This document shows, piece after piece, positions 14,138 to 26,323 of a DNA stretch of 64,000 nucleotides. The translations under genes and the position numbers were made by a program. Source of the stretch: Myxocyprinus asiaticus (Eukaryota > Chordata > Actinopteri > Cypriniformes > Catostomidae); the NCBI RefSeq assembly GCF_019703515.2, contig NC_059362.1, forward strand, positions 23,868,826 to 23,932,825, in the 5' to 3' direction. Position 1 is the first letter of the stretch. Every line of letters begins with the position of its first letter. Below the pieces are notes generated by a model. That model worked only from the letters and a program-made list of their open reading frames with translations, ran no database searches and was not told the DNA's origin.

Positions 14138-14504
14138 ATAGGGCTTAATATTTTCTGCTGTCTTCTCTTGACCAACATCCAGTTCAGACACTTGGAGAAC
14201 TTCAGAAACAGCAATATTTAAAGGGCTCAAGTGCTGGAAAGTGCAGATTTACGGGAATTTTGTTAACATGTCAATTCGCACTGGAATAATATTACCAGGG
14301 GTTATTTTTACAGGCCGTTTTATAGTAGGTAAAACACGCTGTAATTTTTACTGGTGCGGAAACACGCAGTCCGTAAAAATTCTGGGAAAATTGCTGACAT
14401 GACCTATTCGCACGGTATTAAAATTACTGGGAACTGAGAAGCTCTGGTAATATTACATTAACCCCACATCCCCATATAAAACTAATCCGAATAGGGCTTA
14501 CTAC
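14138..14504 (-). repeat. Inverted-repeat arm X2
   Basis: Reverse-complement partner of X1, bounded on both sides by the motif TCCGAATAGGGCTTA (14133-14147 and about 14485-14499). This makes a direct repeat around the arm. A short (ACT)n run follows at 14499-14519. Confidence 0.7.
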
Positions 14505-15697
14505 TACTACTACTACTAGTAATTATAATAAATCAATAGTAATTGTATAATATTTAAGCAATATCTCACACCTGTGATGCTCTGTTATGCAGCAATATAT
14601 TTGACAAAATAACTCAAATGTATTTTGGATTGTGCTGTGAGGTTCTGAATAACACCACCTCATTTGATAGAAATAACAGTATTATGTTGAAAATGAATTG
14701 TTCTATTTTCATTTTATTAATTTTAATTAAGTTACCTTATTTAGACACAATTTTGATGATAACATTGAAATAAACTGTTGATATGGATTTCAGAAAAAAA
14801 AATGAAACAAAACAGGTATCAGTATCGGTGAGTACTGAAAAGGAAGTATCTGTACTCGTTCAAAAAATATATATATTAAAAAAATGGAATGAGGACATCC
14901 CTAAATCTATGAGCCGGCTCTTTTTAGTGAATCAAAAAGACTTATGAATCAGTTCAAGCTGACTGAATTAATTGACTCACTCCAAATAGATCTGTTACTG
15001 TGTTATGTGTACTTAAGGCTCATGAGACTCATGGGAGTTACTTACTGGTCATTCGTATGACAACATGTAGTTTCAAATACAAATGTAGTTTTGTTGTAAT
15101 AAGTGAATAATCAGAAATTTTTTTCTAAATGGACTATCTAGCAATTAAATATTTCATAAATAATAAAAAAATACAATTCTTTAAAAAAGCGGTTCACTTA
15201 TAAACATGCATACAGTATTGTTTATTTGTCTCTCATGTCTGTAAAATCCACTTGTAAAATGCAATAAAAAAATAAAAATGGCCCGTAAGAAATCTAACTG
15301 GCTGGTAAATGTTTTCATCTACCAGCCACCTTTATTACCAATTCCTCAATCCGATGAACAGCTCCAAGTAGAATCTCTGAGTTGTTATCTCTTAATTAAA
15401 GCAGACACGACATGAAAGCAACATTAATACGAGAAATAATAGTGTCACAACAAGGAGTTCTGGAGAAAATTTAACTTTTGACATCTCAATTAAACTTTTG
15501 ATGGTACATTTTTCCACTTGGGTAAAAGATTTTAAAAGTTGTGACATGTTTTCATTGGTAGATTTTAATCAGTTAAAATCAGATTATTATTTTTACAGTT
15601 TGATTAAAAGCATATATTAAGTTGTCCATTTTATTTACTTGCAAAAGTCAGTTTTTACTTCCATTTGGTGCTTGATAAGTGTTCATTTTGGACCCTG

Positions 15698-18600
15698 TCT
15701 AGAGTAGAGAAGCATTTAGGAAAAACAGTATTCTGGAAAGAGAAATGAAGACAACAGAAAGATGCTCAAATGACTAAGGAGACAATTGTCAACTGTTTAG
15801 GGTGACTCTCCCTACCGCAAAGCTTCAAAAGCCAATTTGCTGAAACAACTCAGCATGACTCCTGCTGACTAATCACAGGGAGCTGTATTGTGCGTTTGTG
15901 TGCATATGTATTTGTATGTTTGACTGACTGGATGTCACCCAGGGTTCACCTTTTGTGAACAGGCTTTGAGACAAGGCTTGTGTTCAGCCAACTGTGACTC
16001 TACACATTTCTACTGTGTGTAGGAGTGAGAGTGTTCATTTAACTGCATGACTTAGACTAATTGAATGCAGATCTGTGTCTCCATCCCCTCCATGAGATGC
16101 AGCGAACTGCACACCACCATAATGATGGTTTAAGCCCCATCACTTTCCCCTCCCGTTCCGAGACAACGTGACTCAGCTTTCCGTGGCCAGCGTGTCAGCC
16201 GGGCTGTCAGAGATGAAACAAAGAGGAACAGCGTCTTGGTCGTAGATCAAATGTGAGAGGTGATGTGACTGGGGTCAGGAGTTGAGCAGGAGGCAGAGTG
16301 AGCAGTAATGTAATTCAGAGCTAATCTTTGATCCTTCTTGCACACACAAAATTTATTAATATTTAATCAGACTCTGAAGTAGCTTTGGATGTGCGAGTGA
16401 TGATCTCCATATCTGGCAGAGAGAGAGTGTTAGCAGCTGTGTTGTTAGCCTAGAGCGCAATGGACACGCGTTTCCACTATTAATATCTCATTATGAGAGG
16501 CAGAATGGATGAGACCTTGCATTTAATTGATGAACGGGTGCTTGGTTTAATTTCCTTTTGGGCCGAGGCTTGATCTTCACTTTAGACGGTATGCCCATGG
16601 ACTGTTCATGGGCCATCTGATGCATTTTGCACCTCAAACAAGCAAGCTCAAAGCTGATTGGCTAGCATTATGCAGTTGTAATGAGTTCGCTGGGAAACAA
16701 AGTTCCCATGCTGCTACATTAATTGCATCAGAATAATTTGTTGATTTTGCTAACATTTGAGAGTTTTATGCTGTCAACTCTTTGGAAGATTTTTAAGACT
16801 GTTGTTTAAGGCACTTAGTGATCAAGGATATTTCATTAACTTGCTACAATGTTTTCAGATTTTTTTGACACTAAATGTCACTTTAAAAAAGCAAATTGTG
16901 TTTGATAATTGTATATGTTGTTTAGAAGGTCTCTTCCTGTCTAAGTGGGTGGTTTCTGGCTGGGATAAGCTCTAATGTGGACAAGACAGGTCATGACACG
17001 CCTTTTTTTATTATTTTAATATGTTCCCTGAGGTTCACTTATAATATGACATTATATAAAAAACAGTCATATATCTGTAAAACATGAGCATTTTCCACCC
17101 TCATTCTGACCCTTTTTCAGAAACGCTCGGTTTTGGTGCTACTTCTCATTTAAGACTTGACAGTAAACGCCCACTGTTATTATTGGCTTTCTGCTCTTGA
17201 ATGACCTGCCATCTCACTGCTCAATGCTACTGGGCAGGGCTACGGAAGTGATAAGGTAAAATAGGCAGTGATGTGTTGTTGTGGAGGTGGTCCGATGCAA
17301 ATGTCAACCACGATGTGACATCACAAGGTGGAGGAAGTTGAGAACGAGTCGTTTTGGCAGCTTCCTTTCAACAAATGCTATTTTTGTAGTGAGGAGGAAG
17401 TTTTGAGTTCTGAAACTTACAGTATGTTTTTATTGTACAAATACCTCTTATATGTCGAAAATTTTAATCCTCATGTTATAATACACTTTAATGTCGACTA
17501 ACAAAACTAGATGCATTAGCTGCAACTTCTGCTTTTGTTTTTGTGTTTTTCATTTTTCACTCTAGAGGCTAGGGTGTACTTTTTCCACTAGCCTTTCAAA
17601 GTCTGTTAGTACAGTCAACTTCTTGCACATATGCAGACGATACATACATATAATATGCGTGTACTGTGCTGAAGACGAAATTTGCATCGCACACGGCATG
17701 CGGAAAACCGAAGTACCCTTTACCCTTCGGATGTTTTCTCTTGGTCTTTTCTGTCTTTCCCCTCTCTATCTTCTGCTCTTCCAGCATCATCTCTTTTTTT
17801 TTTTTCACACCCCTTACAGATTACAAGAGAAAACCTTAACATTTCACCCAGTCACACACCCACACGCATCGCCTGGTTCCATTTATCTCAAAAGCCCAAG
17901 AGTTTGTCCATAAGTGACAGTGTTTCGTGAGACTGACCTCCATAGCGGAAACTTCCCAAACCCCAAAAGCCCTAAAATCTAAACTCTCCAGGCCGCCTGT
18001 TTGATGTGTGAAGCTTTTCCTTTCTCCCTGGTTCCTCTCAGCATTCTGTTTGCTTGTGTTCGCTTCTCTGTGTCTCTTTGGTGGTACTTGGTGTTTTTAT
18101 GCAAGGAACAAGGAATGCTGTTTATTGTGTCCTGGCACATATAAAAGTTTTTAGTGAATTTCCTTTAACCCCACCCCTCCACAGCCCTGTAACCGTGTGG
18201 GCTGAGTTGACTCACACCGGCCTTTTCTGATTATATCATGGTTGCCGCAGAAACCTCTGGCTGACCCATGCCCGTGTTGCTTAAACCCTTCATTAAGGCT
18301 AGAACCCTGTAGGCAGGCCTGTTTTTACTGATCTTAATGCACACAAATCCCCCTCTCTCACTTTCTCAGTCATATCTCCATCTTTTCCTTCTGCCGTCCT
18401 GCCGTCCTTCCTGTGAGAGTATCAGCTGGTTTCTCTACCCTCCCTACTCTTTATTACCCATTACTCCCCTGCTTCCATTTTCTTATTCCCTGCCTTTTCA
18501 TCTTTTTGGGAAGTCATTTTTAACAGCATAATGTTTCCCAGGCACAGGCTTCCAGATGGGTTGTATTTGTGAGTGTGTGCGTATGTGTGTATTAACACGA

Positions 18601-18800
18601 TAAATGAAGCTGATCTGCCCATGAGTTTTATTGCTTAGTTTGGCCCTCAATTTGTGAAAACATAAGCTTTGCACTTTTTTGTTGTGCGAGTGTCTTAAGG
18701 CCAAAACATACTCTACGCAAGTACATAAACGCAGATGCTTTTAGCTACACAAACTCGATTTCATGTTTTGTTGTTTCATTCTGAAATGTGTCAGATCACA
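15698..18800 (+). other. Comparatively unique DNA, no gene; possible conserved non-coding sequence
   Basis: About 3 kb with few recognisable repeats. No frame shows splice sites plus a domain. The stretch 16300-16740 has balanced composition, several E-box and homeobox-like AT motifs, and no repeat ends, which is how conserved intronic enhancers often look. That is only an impression. 17700-18500 is pyrimidine-rich with short (CT)n runs. Confidence 0.3.
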
Positions 18801-18804
18801 GTAA

Positions 18805-20428
18805 TGATGGGTAAAAATATAAATTTATGATACATCGTGATCTTCATTTTAACGATATCGATTCTTAAATCCCAAGATCGATCTTTTACTCTATACACAA
18901 CCCTCTACTACAATGAGAGGAAGTCACTCACATTTGCAACCAAATTTCGTGCTATGCGACTAAAATTGATATATTTGGCAATTGACCCTTCGCTAAGCCC
19001 CACATTAAATTGTTTCTGATCAATCCTGTCTTAGCAACTGTTGCCGGGATGCCATTACTCTGACATGCTTTTGCTATTTTCCAATGAGAGCCTACGGGAG
19101 TAATGTGTGTTTGAGTAGTTTTAAGCAGGATATTATCAAAATGATCCCAAAAAATTAAAACGCGATGTTGCCCGACAGATTTATTGATTTAGATTTAGAA
19201 TTGGTGTCATAATGTAGTTTGTTCAGCAAAGTGTGCTCGGACTCCATTGTTTACAGAGCTGAGCTGACGGTGGTTCTGCTGACAGTGCGGTGATAAGCGG
19301 TGTCTTCGCGGTAATTTGCTAACTAGTTTGTGAAATACATACTGGAAAGTGAATAAACAATGACCCCATAATTTTCCCTTTTCAGTATAACTAATATATC
19401 GTTAACCCTGTTCCAGACAACCATATCACTTATGTTTATCACAACTGTTTGCTGTGTTAGCCAGTTATAGTTTGTCAGTGCAGTATGTAATGTAGCAGAT
19501 TGAAAGGTAATCATCGGAGCATATTTTTGCAGCTCAGCCGACAACGGTGCGGTGGTGGATTGTGTCTGTTGAGTGTTGATTTCATGCTACGTTGTTACCT
19601 AGTTGGTGAGAGCAATGCTGGAAAGTAAATAAACAATGTCCATCTTATACTCTCCGTGACAACGAGCTTATAGCTTACCAGCTAACCACGTAGTTACTTT
19701 CATACCTTGTCAGCTGAGTGGAAGCTAATGTGTAAACATGTATTCACCAAACTGTTTTGTTCAGGATTCGCAGTTTGATATCCCCTTCAACCGAACAATT
19801 CCAGTCATTGCATTTACAAAATATAATATTTAAAATTCTGGTTTTCCACCGTTGAAAGCTTTCCTTGAACTTGTATAGCAGAATACGGTGTAACACCGCT
19901 GCCGCTGTTTATCGCATGACTCGGCAGGTGTTAATGCAGAGAAGCTGTGCTTCTTGTTTTACATCCTGCCCCTAATTGACTGGCAGTAATGAAACAGTCA
20001 GCATTTGACTGATACTAAACAGTACTACTGATGTTTATTTAGCTATTTATTTTATTTTTATTTATTCTTTATTTAAATTGTCAGCAACTGACTGATACGG
20101 AACATACAGTACTGATGTTTTTTAAAGCTGTTTATTGTATTTTTATTTATTCTTTATTTTCTCAGTGTTCATTTCTTGAATTTGTTGACAATGTATAATA
20201 ATAATGTCAAATATTCTTTGATAAAAATATTTTTTTAAGAAATCAGCCTTCTGAGTACCTTTGCATAGTCATATCAGTGCAAAATCTGTGCACAATCCAC
20301 ATAGAAAAGGTCTATTTTCATTCCAGCTCAAAAATTAACTATATCGGCCACCATATCGGTAATCTGTGAATTTCCCCCCTTTAAAATCAATATCAGTCTC
20401 AAAAATCCCATATCGGTCGGGCTCTACT
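18805..20428. repeat. hAT-like remnants with internal duplications
   Basis: 18820-18890 contains GATACATCGTGATCTTC and ATATCGATTCTTAAATC, common in a fish hAT-like family. 20338-20428 ends with TATCGGTCGGGCTCTAC, typical of another. Between them two direct duplications are visible. A roughly 276-bp one is marked by TGGAAAGTGAATAAACAATG near 19343 and its near copy near 19619. One of about 85 bp lies near 20009-20160. No coding sequence. Confidence 0.45.
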
Positions 20429-20741
20429 TTTAATAGTGACACGAGGCACCCAGAGAGGATACACACAGTGTTTTTCTTTCTTTAAAAAAAACAAACAAAA
20501 AAAACAAAACATTAAATGTCAAGAAGAACATATTATGGATTCAACTATGTCAGTCCTCATTCCATAATGAGCATGAATAACATTAGCGAGGACATTTCCT
20601 TCAAGGTAAATTAAAGCTAATAACGGAACGTTACTTCATTTATGTATTGATTCATGTAATAGTAAAAGCTATAGTAAATAAATATTTCTCAACATCAAAA
20701 TGAGTGTGTTATGAGACTTTAAAAGTAGTTCTGTTCACTTA

Positions 20742-21273
20742 CACTGCCGGTCAAAAGTTTTGAAACACGACTGAAATGTTTCTCATGATCTTAAAAATCT
20801 TTTGATCTGAAGGCGTATGCTTAAATGTTTGAAATTAGTTTTGTACACAAAAATATAATTATATACTTAGATTATAAAAATATCATTATAAATCTAAAAT
20901 GTAAATAAAAAAAAAGTTTTTGAAATTGATGACTTGGACCAAATAATAAAGAAAAGCAGCCAGTAAGTGCCCAACATAGATGGGAACTCCTTCAATACTG
21001 TTTAAAAAGCATCCCAGGGTGATACCTCAAGAAATTGGTTGATAAAATGTCAAGAGTACATGTCTGCAAATTCTAGGCAAAGGCTGACTACTTTGAAGAT
21101 GCTAAAATATAACACAGTTTTGATTTATTTTGGAATTTGTTTAGTCACAACATAATTCCCATAGTTCCATTTATGTTATTCCATAGTTTTAATGACTTTA
21201 CTATTATTCTAAAATGTGAAAAAAAAATATAATAAAGAATGAGTAAGTGTTTCAAAACTTTTGACCGGTAGTG
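20742..21273 (+). mobile_element. Tc1-type MITE, 532 bp, TA-flanked
   Basis: The left end CACTGCCGGTCAAAAGTTTT and the right end CTTTTGACCGGTAGTG are inverted repeats, with TA at 20740-20741 and 21274-21275. It has no open transposase frame. A second copy lies in the opposite orientation at 45899-46426, with the same internal blocks such as CTGAAGGCGTATGCTTAAA and AAGAAATTGGTTGATAAAAT. Confidence 0.85.
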
Positions 21274-22709
21274 TACATTAATGTTATCAGTTGTGGAATA
21301 GCTGTCAAATGACGCTTTTCTCTTTTCAAGGACTGTGATAATCGTTTTTCTTTATTCTGATTCACAGTCTCAGCAATTTTCAGTCAAATTACTGTAATTT
21401 AAATTTCTTTTACAAAAAAACGTCAGATAAATATGACTTTAGAACTGCACGGTTAATCATTAAAAGATCGCGATCTCGATTCAGACACTCGCGTGATCTC
21501 ATTTCTAAATGACAACGATTCTACAATGTATATTAACGTTCTAGTGGCTTGCATTTGTAAGGTGGACAAATTTCAATTTGAAATGCACTTCAAGACACCT
21601 TTTTAAATGTTGATAAACTTTATATGGCATCTACAAAACACAGCACTCCTTCACGAGACACTGAATAAACTAAAACGCAACGGCCAAAGACGTTTGTCCA
21701 GCACAGTGGTTTACAAACTGCAGGGTGCAGCCACGATTATCTAGGAGTATGACAATCTCTGTTCAGTTCATTATTTTAATAGCCACCAATGCTAAAAAAT
21801 GACAGCATTACTAAGATCGGACTAAATTCACTTCCCGTGCGCTGTTTGATTACAGCCAGCTGCTCACATGCGTGCGTCTGCCCGTGCGCTTGTCTTGTGA
21901 TGAACGCAGCGCTCCTGTATGAGAATACCCCTCTTGACGAGATATTAAAGCAAACACAGCCATTAATGTATAAGCAGATGGGACAAATTCTTCAAAATTT
22001 TTGATCTGTGCGATCTCTAAATGTATATAAGCTGCATGCTGTCTGTTATAAGCATTCATGCATTCTTACTGCATCAAATCAGTATTAATGTATATCTATC
22101 ACAAAGGAAAGTGTCAAAAATTTAAGTAGTTTCATTTTGCATTAAATTACCTTTTTTAATGTTTTACATTATAATTTTTTAAATGATTAATTGCTACTGT
22201 TGCTGAAAAACTTAACACTGTTTACTCTGTTCTCTGTTTAATTACTGGCTGTTGAATAATTCCTTTACAAGTTTAAAGCAATTTTTACAAGAGAAACTGA
22301 AGGCCTCGTTTTAATTACAATTTTTAATATTTATTTAAAAACAACATCTGTAAAATAACAGTGTTTTATTGCATATTTGCTTACAAGTGCGATACCAATT
22401 TAACATAGCACTGTTAATGAAGTTTTTTTCTGCTCGTTTTGCTTTTTACGTAGCATGTGAGAAACAGGTTAAATAGTTTTATTATTATTATTATGATGCA
22501 GTTTTTCAACAGGATTGTTTTTTTTTTGCAATAATCACAAGGTGCTGTTTGGTTTATAATGTATTTGTTGCAACCTCTTGTGGACTTAGGACATTTTAAA
22601 TTTATATATTTGATTAACAACTTTATTGCATTTTTACATAGATTGAAGCAGAGAACATTTTGTTTCCAATATCCAACAAGCACCCTTGTTTAGTACCCTT
22701 TAGTACCCA
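21274..22709. other. No gene; hAT-like end near 21440
   Basis: 21440-21530 reads ACTGCACGGTTAATCATTAA then GATCGCGATCTCGATTC, typical of one end of a fish hAT-like family. The opposite end was not located. The rest is AT-rich without coding character. Confidence 0.4.
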
Positions 22710-24700
22710 AATACAAACACCACATTACGTGCCCAACCAGAGACAGAAATATACTGGATCATTGCTACACAACAATAAAGGATGCATATCGCTCTGTCCT
22801 TGGAGCAGCTTTGGGGCTCTCTGATCACTGTCTGGTTCATCATCTTCCAATCTACAGGCAGAAACTAAAATCTGCTAAACCTGTAGTAAAGACTGTAAAG
22901 AACTGGACCAATGAAGCAGAGCTGGAACTACAAGCCTGCTTTGACTCTACTGATTGGAGTGTTTTTGAGGCTGCAGACACCAATCTGGATGAGCTCACAG
23001 ATACTGTGACATCATATATTGGTTTCTGTGAGGATATGTGCATTCCTACTAGGACCTTATTTAACATACAACAACAACAAACCGTGGTTTACAGCAGAAC
23101 ACAGGCAGCTTCGTCAGGCCAAAGAGGATGCTTACAGAGGTGGGGATAAAGTCTTGTACAATCAGGCCAGGAACACACTGAATAAGGAAATCAGAGTGGC
23201 TAAAAGAAGCTATTCTGATAAGATGAAAAACAAGTTTCCAGCTAACGACCCTGCATCAGTGTGGAGCGGCCTGAAAGACATTATTAACTTCAAGAGACCT
23301 TCCCCTAACACTGTAGGGAACCAACAACTGGCTGACAACTTGAATGTGTTCTGCTGTAGATTTGAAAGGCCCAATCTCACACCCCACACCCGCTCTGACC
23401 TTCATTTCACACAAAAATCAACACCTCCTGCAACCCCCCTCCCCCCCCTCCTTGTACTCAACCTGCACTTACGATCTGTGAAGAAGAGGTGTGCCGTGTC
23501 TTCCAAAAACAAGACAAGGAAAGTACAGGGCCCAGATGATGTTTCAACTGCTTGTCTAAAATATTGTGCTAACCAATATTGTGCTTCAAACGCTCAATCA
23601 TCATTCCTGTCCCAAAGAAACCCAAAATCACAGGACTTAATGACTACAGACCCGTCGCTCTGACGTCTGTGGTCATGAAATAATTTGAGAGACTGGTGTT
23701 GGCCCACCTGAAGGACATCACTGGACCCTTTCTAGATCCCCTTCAATTTGCTTATTGAGCAAACAGGTCTGTGGATGATGCAGTCAACATGGGATTGCAT
23801 CATATCCTGCAACATCTGGACAGACCAGGGACATCTGCAAGGATCCTTTTTGTGGACTTCAGTTCGGCTTTCAACATCATCATCCCAGCTATTCTCCAGA
23901 CTAAATTACACCAACTCTTTGTTCCCACGTCTATCTGTCAGTGTATCACCAGCTTTCTGACGGACAGGCAGCAAGCTAGTGAGACGGGAAATTCACTTCC
24001 AGCACATGGTGCCCCCCAGGGATGTGTGCTCTCCCCACTACTCGTCTCACTGTATACAAATGACTGCACCACCAAGGACCCATCTGTCAAGCTCCTGAAG
24101 TCTGCAGACGACACTTCTGTGAAAACAGTGGAGATGATAGTGGACTTTAGGAGGAACACCCCAACATTGACCCCCCTCACCATTCTAAACAGCACTGTGG
24201 CAGCAGTGGAGTCATTCAGGTTCCTGGGCACTACCATCTCACAGGACCTGAAGTTGGAGACCCACATTGACTCCATTTATGAAAAAGGCCCAGCAGAGGT
24301 TGTACTTCCTTCGCCAGTTGAGGAAGTTCAACCTGCCACAGGCACTGCTGATACAGTCCTACTCAGCAGTCATTGAGTCTGTCCTCTGCACTTCAGTAAC
24401 TGTCTGGTTTGGTGCAGCTACGAAATCGGATGTCAGAAGATTACAAAGGACAGTTCGGACTGCTGAGAGGATTATTGGTTGCCCCCTGCCCTCCCTTCAA
24501 GAACTGTACACTTACAGAGTGAGGAAAAAAGCTGGAAAAATCACTCTGGACCCCACTCACCCTGCCTACTACCTGCCCACTGTTGCCTTCTGGTCGGTGC
24601 TACAGAGCACCAGAACTGTCAGGCACAGAAACAGTTTTTTTCCCTCAGGCTATCCATCTCATGAACAGTTAAAATGCCCCATTGAGCAATAATTAATGTG
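22710..24700 (+). mobile_element. L2-like LINE, 5'-truncated and decayed
   Basis: The element begins inside the endonuclease region (TCPTRDRNILDHCY near 22725) and runs through reverse transcriptase to a C-terminal region ending near 24692. No clear target duplication was found. It resembles the minus-strand LINE at 52210-54895 in domain order and motifs but is a different subfamily or a strongly diverged copy. Confidence 0.8.
22725..24692 (+). pseudogene. L2-like LINE ORF2, broken
   Basis: In order: the end of the endonuclease with the [17 protein letters not shown] box (22811-); a linker ([20 protein letters not shown], 23058-); a fingers segment with VQGPDDVSTACLKY; the palm, with LFVDFSSAFNIIIPA near 23850 and [11 protein letters not shown] near 24010; and a C-terminal part with VESFRFLGTTIS and KKAQQRLYFLRQLRKFNLPQA (24267-24692). 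The catalytic box reads SADD instead of FADD (24101-24112). It is followed directly by KTVEMIVDFRR, so several dozen family residues are missing. A TGA at 23756-23758 replaces an expected Arg codon in QFAYRANRS, consistent with CpG decay. Further frame changes lie near 23110, 23500 and 24285. Not functional. Confidence 0.85.
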
Positions 24701-25944
24701 CAATACACAGCTTAGTCTATTTATATTTATTCAACATACCATACCTCTTCTGCCATAACATTCCCTTGCCCTTGCCAATTGGGAATGACGAGTCAAGAGA
24801 TGAATGAGCAGGTTTCATTCATAGCCAGGTTGCAGCAGTGTGTTCAAGGGCCGAAGGCAGTTGAGGCGAAGTAAACTACTTTTGAGAGATTTTGCGGAAA
24901 ACAAAGACTGGATGATAATGCTAACAGCTCAAAAGAAAACAGAGACTCAACGTAGACTTTGTGTTCAGCGTAGATTCGGTGTTCAGCATAGACTCAATGG
25001 TTCGTTCAGTGACATGAGGTTTTAACCTTTCTGACTGGTCACAACCCAAAAGACTTCTGACCAGTCAGAAATTAACTTGACCATGGGGCGTAAACAGCTT
25101 TCCCCCCCCCTCAAGTTAATTAGCATGCCATTCTCTTGTTACATGCTTTTCCTTAGTTTCCAGCTCTGACTAAAGGTATTTCAGTCCTACACTTTGATAG
25201 CAACAATACAATGCAAGTTATAGGATTTTACCCAATATCACCATTCTGGAAATTAACTATGGACCTCATAGATACCAAACATGAGGGTAATAATAATAAT
25301 TGGAATGGTAACAACATGCATGATAAGCGATTAAAAGAGTAATAAGAATAAATCATATGGTTAAAGCAAGGATAACATTACATGAGGTAGTATGACAATC
25401 TCTAAGGTAGATACATATGAGAAAGACAAGAACAATGTTAGTTCCATGTATTTAAGGAGGTAAATGTTAGTAAACCCAGTCTTGGAATTTCATGGCTTCA
25501 GATCTCGCTCTCTTGAGTATAACTTCAAGAAGGAGGGGGAAACTCCTCCTCTGTTCCCAGACTGACTAATAAGAATACCAGTGTAAGGGGGAAGTCACCC
25601 ACTGGCCCAAGGACGGTATCCAATGGCGTGGCTGAAGGTCTCTTGCGTGTTCTGTCTTATCGTGCGCGACATTAAATAATACTTTGATTATTTGATTTGA
25701 GTTCCATGTTTTTTTATTAATCTTATCATTAATTCTTTTCTTTATTTCATCTGACTCCAATTATGAATAACCTCATTGATGTATCTATGCTCTGAATTTG
25801 AGTAATTCTCTCTTCTAGACTGCATTTGTTATTTCAATGTTATTTGGGTCCTGTGCTGGTCAGACACAGGTCCTTTAACTACAAATTCATCAGTTTCAGA
25901 TATTAGTAAGTTTTAGACTAAGTCCTTATAGGTTCTCGGCTTTA
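24701..25944. other. Unclassified DNA with one perfect hairpin
   Basis: No gene or known repeat end recognised. It includes a C-run near 25105 and the inverted repeat at 25028-25071. Composition and the neighbouring minisatellite suggest part of a larger unclassified mobile element, but no terminal repeats were paired. Confidence 0.35.
25028..25071. repeat. Perfect 14-bp inverted repeat with 16-nt loop
   Basis: TTTCTGACTGGTCA at 25028-25041 is exactly complementary to TGACCAGTCAGAAA at 25058-25071. No T-run or other terminator context applies in this eukaryotic setting. Function unknown. Confidence 0.8.
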
Positions 25945-26323
25945 TCCTTTTAGTCTTATTTGGCTAAGTTCTATTATAGATTCTCGGTTTACCGTTTAGC
26001 CCCAGTCAATTAAGTCCTGTTTTACAGGTTCTCGGTCCTACATTTAGTATTCCCATTTAATTCTACTTGGCTAAGTTCTATTATAGATTCTCGGTTTACC
26101 GTTTAGCCTCAGTCAATTAAGTCCTGTTTTACAGGTTCTCGGTCCTACATTTAGTATTCCCATTTAATTCTACTTGGCTAAGTTCTATAATAGATTCTCG
26201 GTTTACCGTTTAGCCCCAGTCAATTAAGTCATGTTTTACAGGTTCTCAGTCCTACATTTAGTATTCCCATTTAATTCTACTTGGCTAAGATCTATTATAG
26301 ATTCTCGGTTTACCGTTTAGCCT
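25945..26323 (+). repeat. Minisatellite, 107-bp period, about 3.5 copies
   Basis: The phrase TTGGCTAAG recurs at 25960, 26067, 26174 and 26281, a constant 107-bp step. The last three copies are nearly identical, including GATTCTCGGTTTACCGTTTA. Each unit is itself two diverged halves of 61 and 46 bp, both starting TAAGT-CT and containing TTCTCGGT. The first copy begins with a third variant of the half. Confidence 0.85.

Larger units (their letters stand above)
11730..14810. repeat. Short hAT-like repeat split by 2.6 kb of later insertions
   Basis: Positions 11730-11868 and 14500-14810 together align by eye with one continuous stretch, about 50200-50770. Shared landmarks are TTTCCGGAGG, a CAGTTTAATAA-like block, AAGCAATATCTCACA and TTTTGGATTGTGCTG. 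In the 50-kb copy the two halves are adjacent apart from short filler, so the material at 11870-14500 was inserted here. Confidence 0.6.
11368..15697. mobile_element. Possible large composite hAT-like element bounded by CAGGGTCC ends
   Basis: The left end CAGGGTCCGAAATTAAC (11368-11384) is matched by an inverted copy GTTCATTTTGGACCCTG at 15681-15697, a 17-bp pairing with three differences. Sequence typical of the inner side of this fish family (ACTGGCTGGTAAATG) lies at 15297-15311. No matching flanking 8-bp duplication was seen. Everything between is a nest of other repeats, so the pairing is plausible rather than proven. Confidence 0.4.

Noticed and set aside
25945..26323. CRISPR-like regular repeats
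   Set aside because: There are no spacers. The units are directly tandem at 107 bp, and the genome is vertebrate.
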